A DNA stretch of 11,214 nt from Saprospirales bacterium (GTDB taxonomy: Bacteria > Bacteroidota > Bacteroidia > Chitinophagales > Saprospiraceae): contig DLXL01000387.1 of the NCBI GenBank assembly GCA_003448025.1, positions 913 through 12,126 of the forward strand, given 5' to 3'. Positions 1-5,646 of this stretch are shown here, piece after piece. Below the pieces are notes generated by a model. It did no database searches. It saw nothing but the letters and a program-made list of their open reading frames with translations, and was not told where the DNA came from. The number at the start of each line of letters is the position of its first letter. Within the stretch, counting starts at the first letter, position 1. The position numbers and the translations under genes are program-made.

Positions 1-30
1 CCACTTGGATATTGGACATTGGATATTGCC
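1..30. repeat. Short direct repeat (TTGGATATTG) next to the truA stop
   Basis: TTGGATATTG occurs at 5-14 and again at 19-28, a 14-base period with GACA between the copies. The stretch is cut by the left edge of the window, so the full number of copies is unknown. It directly abuts the truA stop codon at 31-33. Simple GGATATTG-type repeats are familiar between genes in Bacteroidota; no function is apparent here. Confidence 0.55.
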
Positions 31-837
31 TTACCCCCAATACCCTTGCCGGTCATCGGCAAAAACATCCGAAAAAATGGTGGCCTGCGGCAGTTCCAGG
101 TAGGGATAAACCACTTTCGACAGATACAGCCCCTGCGCGTGCGCGCCGGTGATGATGCGCGGGGTTTGTTTGTTGGCCAAATGGGCCTCAAAATCCTGTA
201 CGCTCATACGGCCCACGCCAATTTCGAGCAGGCGCCCCACGATAATCCGGATCATGCCGGCCAAAAAACGATTGGCGCTGATTTGAAAACGGAGCCGTTC
301 CCCGCGCTGATCCATCCATAAATGCGCCTCGCTCACCCGACAAATGGTGTGTTCATATTTGGCGGGCGACTTACACAGGGCATAATAGTCGTCGTACCCG
401 GGCAACAAAGCCACCGCGGTTCGCATGGCCGTTATATCCAGGTTTAGGCCGGCATACATGGCGCTGCTGTTTTGCAAAAACGGGTCTTTGCGCAAATGGA
501 TGAAATAATCATACCGGCGCAGCACGGCATCGTACCGCGCGCTGGCCCGATCGTGCACCGGAATGATGGCAAAAACCACAATATCCGGCGGCAGGGCAAA
601 ATTGAGTTTCCTGAGCAATTCGTCCGGATCAGTCTCTGCCATATCGGCCTGAAAAAAATACTGACTGGCGTGCACACCTGTGTCGGTGCGACCGCAGCCA
701 AGGATGGTGGTGGGCGTTTTCAATACTTTCAATAAGGCAGCTTCTATAACCTCCTGAATGGTGATCAGATTGGCCTGCCGCTGCCAGCCATGATAGTTTT
801 GCCCGTTGTAGGCGATATGGAAAAAGAAACGTTTGAT
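31..837 (-). CDS. truA: tRNA pseudouridine synthase A, without a canonical start codon
   Basis: TruA converts uridines 38-40 in the anticodon stem of several tRNAs to pseudouridine in the cytoplasm. Numbering from the ATC at 837-835, the protein has the family N-terminus (KRFFFHIAYNGQNYHGWQRQ, residues 2-21), the catalytic motif GCGRTDTGVHAS with the nucleophile Asp52, and a C-terminal half containing RFLAGMIRIIVGRLLEIG, the usual RNA-binding part. The full 268 residues fit the family length of about 250-270. The frame is open only as far as a TGA at 852-850. Between it and the conserved N-terminus there is no ATG, GTG or TTG: the codons read CCT AAC GAA ATC ATC AAA CGT. The first canonical start is TTG at 732, which would delete the conserved YHGWQRQ region. 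I therefore placed the start at the ATC where homologues have ATG. This could be rare AUC initiation, a one-base mutation, or a sequencing error. The fic stop codon lies 7 bases upstream, so co-transcription and translational coupling are possible. Confidence 0.88.
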   Translation of the reverse strand: MKRFFFHIAYNGQNYHGWQRQANLITIQEVIEAALLKVLKTPTTILGCGRTDTGVHASQYFFQADMAETDPDELLRKLNFALPPDIVVFAIIPVHDRASARYDAVLRRYDYFIHLRKDPFLQNSSAMYAGLNLDITAMRTAVALLPGYDDYYALCKSPAKYEHTICRVSEAHLWMDQRGERLRFQISANRFLAGMIRIIVGRLLEIGVGRMSVQDFEAHLANKQTPRIITGAHAQGLYLSKVVYPYLELPQATIFSDVFADDRQGYWG

Positions 838-844
838 GATTTCG

Positions 845-1945
845 TTAGGTCAATAGATCATAATTGGTATTCCTGCCCCCATCCGCTGCTTTTTGCAAAA
901 TTCCTTTATTCATTAGGTCTTGAATGTCACGAAGGGCCGTGTCTGCTGAACATTTGGCGATTTTTGCCCATTTTGAGGTATTCAACTTGCCCTCAAATCC
1001 ATCGAAAAGTTTGTTAAGCATGAGGCGCTGACGATCATTAAGGTTGGTATTCCTATGTTTATCCCAAAAATTCGCCTTGGTCAACACCTGAGCCAACATA
1101 CTATCTGTATTTTGCAAAGCACTATTCAAACAATGTAAAAACCAAACCAGCCACTCGGTAATATCGAGGTCCCCTTTTTGAGTACTCTCCAAAATGGCAT
1201 AATACCGATTTCGTTCTTTCCGGATTTGGGCCGACATGCTGTAAAACCGGCGAAATGGCCCTTCTGCTTTTGACAATTGCATATCTGCAATAGCTCGCGC
1301 AATCCGGCCATTTCCATCATCAAACGGATGGAGCGTAATAAACCACAAATGTGCAATAGCAGCTTTTATTACGGGGTCTAAAGAATCTTCGCGGTTAAAC
1401 CATTGGATAAACACATCCATTTCTTTTTCCAAAACAGCAGCCGCAGGCGCCTGAAAATGCACCCGCTCCCGACCTATGCCGCCTGAAACCACCTCCATTG
1501 GGCCAGTAACGTCATTCCTCCAGCCAGCCACCATAATTTTATACATCCCACTTCGGCCGGTTGGAAATAATGCCGCGTGCCAATCAAAAAGCCGCTCTTT
1601 GGAAAGTGGTTGATTAGAATTTTTCGTTGCATCCATCATCACATCAACCACTCCGTCAATATACCGATCAGAGGGAGGCAACCCTGAAATATCCATGCCC
1701 AGACGGCGCGCGATGGAAGAACGTACCTGACCAGGATCCAGAAACTCACCTTCAATGTCATTAGATTTCAAGACATCCTGTGTTAAGGTTTCCAGTTCCG
1801 CATCCTGCTGCAGCCCAAATCCAAGCGTGATCATTTTACCTGAAAGTCGCCCTTGTAGGTGGCGAACCATCCCCAGTGGAGACAATACAGACGCTGGATC
1901 CCAGATAAACTTTGGCCAATCTGGTAATTGATGGATGTAAAGCAT
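845..1945 (-). CDS. Fic family adenylyltransferase, class II, DUF4172-type N-terminus and C-terminal winged helix
   Basis: Fic enzymes transfer AMP (or another phosphate-containing group) to a hydroxyl of a target protein. The 366-residue product starts MLYIHQLPDWPKFIWD, the typical start of DUF4172-type Fic proteins. It carries the inhibitory-helix motif SNDIEGE at residues 61-67; the S/T-x-x-x-E-G pattern N-terminal to the Fic core defines class II, where its Glu blocks ATP binding. The Fic core motif HPFDDGNGRIAR is at residues 206-217, with catalytic His206 and the phosphate-binding GNGR loop intact, so the enzyme should be active when de-repressed. Residues from about 303 to 366 (RQRLMLNKLF... 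SADTALRDIQDL) look like a winged helix-turn-helix. The ATG at 1945 is chosen because family homology begins there. The open frame extends to 2095, but that extension runs through palindromic DNA and into the upstream gene. Base composition is more A+T-rich than truA (20 G+C of 60 at 1081-1140, against 34 of 60 at 541-600), which suggests separate ancestry. The target protein cannot be told from sequence. Confidence 0.93.
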   Translation of the reverse strand: MLYIHQLPDWPKFIWDPASVLSPLGMVRHLQGRLSGKMITLGFGLQQDAELETLTQDVLKSNDIEGEFLDPGQVRSSIARRLGMDISGLPPSDRYIDGVVDVMMDATKNSNQPLSKERLFDWHAALFPTGRSGMYKIMVAGWRNDVTGPMEVVSGGIGRERVHFQAPAAAVLEKEMDVFIQWFNREDSLDPVIKAAIAHLWFITLHPFDDGNGRIARAIADMQLSKAEGPFRRFYSMSAQIRKERNRYYAILESTQKGDLDITEWLVWFLHCLNSALQNTDSMLAQVLTKANFWDKHRNTNLNDRQRLMLNKLFDGFEGKLNTSKWAKIAKCSADTALRDIQDLMNKGILQKAADGGRNTNYDLLT

Positions 1946-2002
1946 TCGCCGCAAAATATGCGGCAAATATACGAAATATTCGCCGCATATTTTGCGGCGA
2001 AT
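1944..2002. promoter_or_regulatory. Two 25-bp palindromes 34 bp apart at the fic start: probable operator
   Basis: Palindrome 1978-2002 has perfect 10-bp arms ATTCGCCGCA and TGCGGCGAAT around five central bases. Palindrome 1944-1968 has the same arms with one mismatch (TGCGGCAAAT). Because the sites are near-symmetric, 1944-1964 and 1982-2002 also form a perfect 21-bp inverted repeat separated by 17 bases. A third partial copy, TTTCGCCGCA at 2012-2021, sits in the same phase: the CGCCGC cores start at 1947, 1981 and 2015, exactly 34 bases apart. The fic ATG (1945-1943) overlaps the outer edge of the first site. Spacing near three helical turns and the position over the promoter and start suggest cooperative binding by a dimeric regulator, perhaps through the Fic winged helix itself. 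In RNA each palindrome could form a hairpin at the ribosome-binding region, so post-transcriptional control is an alternative. Confidence 0.75.
1964..1971 (-). promoter_or_regulatory. Candidate -7 box for fic (TATATTTG)
   Basis: Read on the minus strand, 1971-1964 is TATATTTG, an exact match to the Bacteroidota -7 consensus TAnnTTTG. It lies between the two palindromes, 19 bases before the fic ATG, so transcription would start inside the proximal palindrome. No convincing TTG-type -33 element is seen at the usual distance upstream, so the call rests on one box and on position. Confidence 0.4.
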
Positions 2003-2043
2003 AACCTTTTTTTTCGCCGCAACAGTAAATCCATAAGGCAGGC

Positions 2044-3567
2044 TTAGTGAGTCTGCTTTTCCGCATGCCCATCGGCAAATTGCACCACATACCATTGTCC
2101 GGCAAAAACCTCTCCGGGTGGTCCGGGCAACCGCCTGCCAAGCAGATCGAAATAGCCTGTGATGACCTGGTTTTGCCTGACTTCCGGTTCCAACACCGGG
2201 CTTGCCGCGCAGGCCGTAGCAGGGTCATTTACCTGAAATGGCGCCGAGCCCACCATTCCGTTGGCGTCGCCGGCCCAGAGTTGATAAACGCCCGGGAGGG
2301 TCACCTCAATGGATGCACTGCTTTCGCCCGTTGACCACGCGTATTGATCATACCCTGGAGGAGCCGTGAGCGTAAGCGCGCCGTTTTGCCAGGAGCACTG
2401 AATTTCCGGGCGCTGCAGATTTGCCAGGGGCAAATCCTGAAAATGCACCCGATAACTCATCACGGAATCCTGAAAAAAACCGGTTGCCAGTAGTGCACCG
2501 GCATCATTGACAAGCACAAAACTCGGAATGGGACGGAAGATCAGTCCGTAACTCAGCAAATGCAGTCGTGTTTCGGTGGTTTGGTGCCCGCCCATAGCCG
2601 GACTAAAAAAGCCTGGCTGATAGCGGTATTCCCAGACCTTGGTGGCGGTCCAGGTCAGGGTATCCAGCGCATATTCTACAGCCCTGGAAACGCGTGGAGG
2701 CGGCGAGACATTGGCATTATCAAACAGTGCCACGTTACCATTTGGCAGCCGGCGCACATCATGCTGACCACTGAACCCTGCATCATTGATAAAAGTGAAC
2801 GAACTGCTTTTGCCGCCCAATTTCCATAATACAGCACCGGTTTGTCGATGAATTTTGTACACCGCATTCAGGTGCCGGAAAGAAAGCAGTAAATGACCAT
2901 CAGAATCCTCCTCGATGGTATTTCCGTGGCAGTAGTCAAAGTTATTGGCATTGTATCCATAAAAAAAAGTATAGGATTCTGTGGGGTGAATAAAATCATT
3001 GCTGTTCCAGGAGAAGAGCAGGTTGTGGTCTTCATCAAACTCCTGAACTACAAAACCGATGGCGCGTGTATTAGGGCTGCCTGGAATGCCACTGAACACG
3101 AACGCACTCAAATCCATGATGCTGTCTTTCTCTCCGGCCACCAGATAGGTTTGATTGGAGGTTGGCAGAAAATCATGTATATCCGGCTGTACCCCCTGCA
3201 CGGTTGTAAAGGAATCCAGGGGCTGAAAATTTTTGTCCAGCACATGATTACGAAAGGATAAAGGCCCTGCTGTTGACTTACCAAAAGTGTAAACTTCCTG
3301 CTTCGGATGGTATTTAAAATTGATCAGGTTCCGGGCATTTTGAGGCAAATACCACAGCAGATACCCTTGCGCATCCAGGATCACCAAAGGCAATACACTA
3401 TTAGGGACGCCAAACCGGAATGGCGTTGCCAGGTAATAACCACTCACAGTACTGTCAAACACTTCAATAGCATACCCGGGCACACCGGTTGGTACGGGAC
3501 GTTGAATTGGTTGGGCGGTAGCGAGGGTGGAAAAGAGGAGGAGGGAGCAGATTGTTCGTATCAACAT
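2044..3567 (-). CDS. Secreted arylsulfotransferase-like (ASST family) protein with Ig-like module and T9SS-like C-terminus
   Basis: The 507-residue product begins with a signal peptide (MLIRTICSLLLFSTLATAQ), so it leaves the cytoplasm. Residues of about 30-380 match the ASST-like propeller family. Hallmarks are DYCHGNTIEEDSDGHLLLSF (211-230), the strand KIHRQTGAVLWKLGG (238-252), GQHDVRRLPNGNVALFDN (267-284) and MGGHQTTETRLHLLSYG (325-341). Classical ASST moves sulfate between phenolic compounds, but most members of this branch are uncharacterised, so the substrate is unknown and loss of catalysis is possible. Residues 388-445 look like an Ig/PKD-type module (YAWSTGESSASIEVTLPGVY). The end, GYFDLLGRRLPGPPGEVF (471-488) followed by GQWYVVQFADG, resembles the T9SS sorting tail pattern 'D-x-x-G-R... 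G-x-Y-x-V... D-G', so export through the outer membrane is likely. The ATG at 3567 directly precedes the signal peptide. The gene is divergent from the lipid-type operon and 98 bases upstream of fic; a functional tie to either is not evident. Confidence 0.82.
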   Translation of the reverse strand: MLIRTICSLLLFSTLATAQPIQRPVPTGVPGYAIEVFDSTVSGYYLATPFRFGVPNSVLPLVILDAQGYLLWYLPQNARNLINFKYHPKQEVYTFGKSTAGPLSFRNHVLDKNFQPLDSFTTVQGVQPDIHDFLPTSNQTYLVAGEKDSIMDLSAFVFSGIPGSPNTRAIGFVVQEFDEDHNLLFSWNSNDFIHPTESYTFFYGYNANNFDYCHGNTIEEDSDGHLLLSFRHLNAVYKIHRQTGAVLWKLGGKSSSFTFINDAGFSGQHDVRRLPNGNVALFDNANVSPPPRVSRAVEYALDTLTWTATKVWEYRYQPGFFSPAMGGHQTTETRLHLLSYGLIFRPIPSFVLVNDAGALLATGFFQDSVMSYRVHFQDLPLANLQRPEIQCSWQNGALTLTAPPGYDQYAWSTGESSASIEVTLPGVYQLWAGDANGMVGSAPFQVNDPATACAASPVLEPEVRQNQVITGYFDLLGRRLPGPPGEVFAGQWYVVQFADGHAEKQTH

Positions 3568-3691
3568 ACCAGTCGGATGAGTGTAGTGAGAACTATTAAA
3601 TTAGATTTTGGAAGCACTGAAATCGTATATTTGACCTGTACAAAAGTAATGGATGTCCTGAATATGCTACTTTGCAGTCAAGTGGTAAATC
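3568..3691. promoter_or_regulatory. Divergent intergenic region with a candidate -7 box (TATATTTG, 3626-3633, plus strand)
   Basis: This 124-base gap must contain promoters for the minus-strand ASST-like gene and the plus-strand operon. TATATTTG at 3626-3633 matches TAnnTTTG and would start transcription about 50 bases before the ATG at 3692. The nearest TTTG upstream (3607-3610) leaves a 15-base spacer, shorter than the usual 19-20. On the minus strand, TACTTTTG, the complement of CAAAAGTA at 3641-3648, also fits TAnnTTTG and could serve the ASST-like gene. It too lacks a well-placed -33 element. Confidence 0.4.
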
Positions 3692-4759
3692 ATGTTGTTT
3701 TACACCCACGTCAACGAAGATAATGCCGTAGAACGCCAGGCAATGGCGGGTTCGCAGGCTTCGGAGTTGTTCGTCATAGCCGGAAGCGGAGAACGTGTGC
3801 TGGCTCTGCTGGATCATCCGAGCCTCAGTACAGTGTTTGTGGTAGACAATAACCGTGAGGCACTATACCTCTGCGCACTGAAAATAGCGGCGCTGAAGGC
3901 CCTGGATGTGCAAACCTACCTGCGTTTTATGGGCGTGCTGGAAACCTCCGCCAAAGAGCGCCTTCAATGCTTTGCCCAGCTGGCGCCGGAGCTGGCGGAA
4001 GAATGCCGTGAATACTGGGTTGGAAAGCAGGCTGATTTGGCTGTCGGAGTGTGCAATATTGGTCATTTTGAACAATTTTTGTCCAAAACCCGCCCCATAC
4101 TCCGTTTTTTCCTGGGAAGAAATTTCTACCAGTGTCTGGAAAAACCACGCGCCGAATGGCAGCATTTTCCGCACCTGCGCTGGGCCATGGTGCGCTGGCT
4201 GTTTGCCCGGAGGTTTACTTACCGTTTGTTTGGGTTGCGCGATATGGCTTTCATTGGCAGGGGCGCAGATCTGGCGGCCATACCTGCAGCCATGCAGCAA
4301 AGTATGGAGGAAGACCGGGTGCAGCAATCCTGCCTGTTTCACCTGGTGATGAATGGTCATCTACGGGCCATGCCGCCTGAACACCAGCCGCCCTCCTTCC
4401 AGCCTGTAGTGCTGGAACGCATAAAGGAAGTGCTGGCCGGACGCCGGTTATGCATCCATTATGTTTTGGCCGACGCCCGTGAAGCGCTGGGTACCCTGCC
4501 ATTCAAAGCGGGAGCGAGCCGTTTTTTTTCCTTATCCGACCTGTTGAGTTTTATGGATTGGACAGAAATGCAAAAACTGCTTCTGCAGATAGCACAATTG
4601 CCCAATGGGGAAAACAGGGCGGTTTTCCGGGCATTTGTGCGCAACCGACCGGACGGTGCAGCGCTTCAGGCATTGGGGCCGGCAGAAGACCTGAGTGCCG
4701 CGGAGAGAACCCATTTTTATCAGGTTTTTCAAATAGATTTGTCGCATGACCAAGCCTGA
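3692..4759 (+). CDS. DUF3419 / BtaA-like S-adenosylmethionine:3-amino-3-carboxypropyltransferase
   Basis: The 355-residue product resembles BtaA, which transfers the 3-amino-3-carboxypropyl group of S-adenosylmethionine to diacylglycerol, giving diacylglyceryl-homoserine, the first step to the betaine lipid DGTS. Seen in sequence: LFYTHVNEDNAVE (2-14), equivalent to the BtaA 'LLYSQ-WED' start; the nucleotide-binding loop VIAGSGERVLALL (28-40); VFVVDNNREALYL (48-60) with the acidic ribose-binding position; and the conserved C-terminal segment RFFSLSDLLSFMDW (277-290) followed by a hydrophobic strand near 310-316. The start is fixed by an in-frame TAA at 3686-3688, two codons upstream of the ATG. 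It is the first gene of a four-gene operon and overlaps the next gene by 14 bases. No BtaB-type methyltransferase follows, so the end product is probably not DGTS. The acceptor is an inference from family; another acceptor than diacylglycerol is possible. Confidence 0.82.
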   Translation: MLFYTHVNEDNAVERQAMAGSQASELFVIAGSGERVLALLDHPSLSTVFVVDNNREALYLCALKIAALKALDVQTYLRFMGVLETSAKERLQCFAQLAPELAEECREYWVGKQADLAVGVCNIGHFEQFLSKTRPILRFFLGRNFYQCLEKPRAEWQHFPHLRWAMVRWLFARRFTYRLFGLRDMAFIGRGADLAAIPAAMQQSMEEDRVQQSCLFHLVMNGHLRAMPPEHQPPSFQPVVLERIKEVLAGRRLCIHYVLADAREALGTLPFKAGASRFFSLSDLLSFMDWTEMQKLLLQIAQLPNGENRAVFRAFVRNRPDGAALQALGPAEDLSAAERTHFYQVFQIDLSHDQA

Positions 4760-4952
4760 ACGCGCTCCCTTTGTTGTTGCCGGTTTGAGGCGAAAAATGC
4801 GCATTTTATGGTCAGATTACGTCAATTTCATGGCATACCTGGCCTTTTTACTGATCAATATCACCCTGGGGCGTGTATTGCATCAGGCAGATAAACGCTG
4901 GAAAACCCGGTATCTTGAGCGTCTGATTGCATTTTTCGAAAAACTGGCTTAA
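4746..4952 (+). CDS. Small single-pass membrane protein inside the lipid-type operon
   Basis: This 68-residue protein is not one I recognise. Its ATG overlaps the last 14 bases of the DUF3419 gene and its TAA ends one base before the ATG of the decarboxylase-like gene, so the coupling argues that it is real. The N-terminus is basic (MTKPERAPFVVAGLRRKMRI). Residues of about 28-44 (NFMAYLAFLLINITLGRVL region) form one likely membrane segment. The rest (HQADKRWKTRYLERLIAFFEKLA) is basic and amphipathic and may lie on the membrane surface. The internal ATG at 4797 is an alternative start that would drop the first 17 residues. It could anchor or couple the neighbouring enzymes at the membrane; that is inference from position and topology only. 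Confidence 0.68.
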   Translation: MTKPERAPFVVAGLRRKMRILWSDYVNFMAYLAFLLINITLGRVLHQADKRWKTRYLERLIAFFEKLA

Positions 4953-4953
4953 G

Positions 4954-5646
4954 ATGATCCTTTTTTGGACCCTTTTTGGTACAACAGGTCTGGCTTTTCT
5001 GGGCTGGCGATTCTGGCTCCCCCTACGCAACCCGGAACGGCAACCGCCGCCGGGCGACGGTTTTTTGTCGCCTGCCGACGGGTATGTGGTGTATGTAAGG
5101 CGCGTGGAGCGTGGCCAGATTCCAATTGCCATCAAACAACGGCGCGAGATTCCACTGGAGGAACTGGCAGCTTGTCCATCCCTACAAGGAGCATCCGGCT
5201 GGCTGATGGGAGTGTATATGACGGCCTTTTCAGTGCACCACAATCGGGTGCCGCTGAGCGGCGAAGTGCTGGAAATACAGCGGGTGAACGCCGGAAAAAA
5301 CCGCACCATGGCCCGTTTGTCTACCCGTCTGCTCAGCGGCAGGCAGCCATACGCGGAAGACTGCGATTATCTGATAGAAAACGATCGGGTAACCATGGTG
5401 GTAGCAACTGGTGGCAGTTATTATGCCCTCACGCAGATTGCCGACAAGTGGATCAGTTACATCATCAATACCTGTGTGCCCGGGCAATGGCTAGAGCGCG
5501 GAGCGCAGTACGGCCTGATCCGTTTTGGTTCGCAGGTGGATGTGTTCTTGCCCGATGGTTTGGGCTATCGGCCCGTGGCACGCGAAGGCACGTATGTGTA
5601 TGCGGGGGAGACAATTTTGGCAGAAAAAACGCAATATGAGCCATAA
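4954..5646 (+). CDS. Phosphatidylserine-decarboxylase-like pyruvoyl enzyme (short PSD-A type)
   Basis: Psd enzymes cleave themselves at a Gly-Ser bond, turn the Ser into a pyruvoyl group, and use it to decarboxylate the serine head group of phosphatidylserine at the membrane. The 230-residue product has a hydrophobic N-terminus (about residues 2-23), RNPERQPPPGDG (25-36), SPADGYV (39-45), VHHNRVPLSGEV (94-105) and GLIRFGSQVDVFLP (187-200). In the last motif the cleavage pair is Gly192-Ser193, so autocatalytic maturation looks intact. Length and motifs match the short class rather than the longer E. coli class. ATG 4954 is chosen over TTG 4927 because it follows the previous stop by one base and removes a tail that lies inside the upstream gene. 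Housekeeping psd in Bacteroidota commonly neighbours pssA; here the partner is a BtaA-like gene, which suggests a different substrate with the same alpha-amino-carboxylate head, such as a homoserine ether lipid. A true phosphatidylserine decarboxylase remains the main alternative. Confidence 0.88.
   Translation: MILFWTLFGTTGLAFLGWRFWLPLRNPERQPPPGDGFLSPADGYVVYVRRVERGQIPIAIKQRREIPLEELAACPSLQGASGWLMGVYMTAFSVHHNRVPLSGEVLEIQRVNAGKNRTMARLSTRLLSGRQPYAEDCDYLIENDRVTMVVATGGSYYALTQIADKWISYIINTCVPGQWLERGAQYGLIRFGSQVDVFLPDGLGYRPVAREGTYVYAGETILAEKTQYEP

Noticed and set aside
31..732. truA starting at TTG 732
   Set aside because: It would remove the conserved N-terminal strand and YHGWQRQ region that is plainly encoded upstream in the same frame.
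1944..2021. CRISPR-like array
   Set aside because: Only two full copies and a half-site, with palindromic units and short A+T-rich spacing that covers a promoter; no cas genes.
845..2095. Longer Fic reading frame with 50 extra N-terminal residues
   Set aside because: The extension translates the palindromic operator region and overlaps the end of the upstream gene; family homology starts at the ATG at 1945.
3649..3723. Possible 24-codon leader peptide before the DUF3419 gene
   Set aside because: It starts at ATG 3649 and overlaps the DUF3419 start in another frame; no attenuator hairpin or codon bias supports it.
3863..4360. Minus-strand open frame of 165 codons
   Set aside because: Antisense to the DUF3419 gene, which has clear family motifs.
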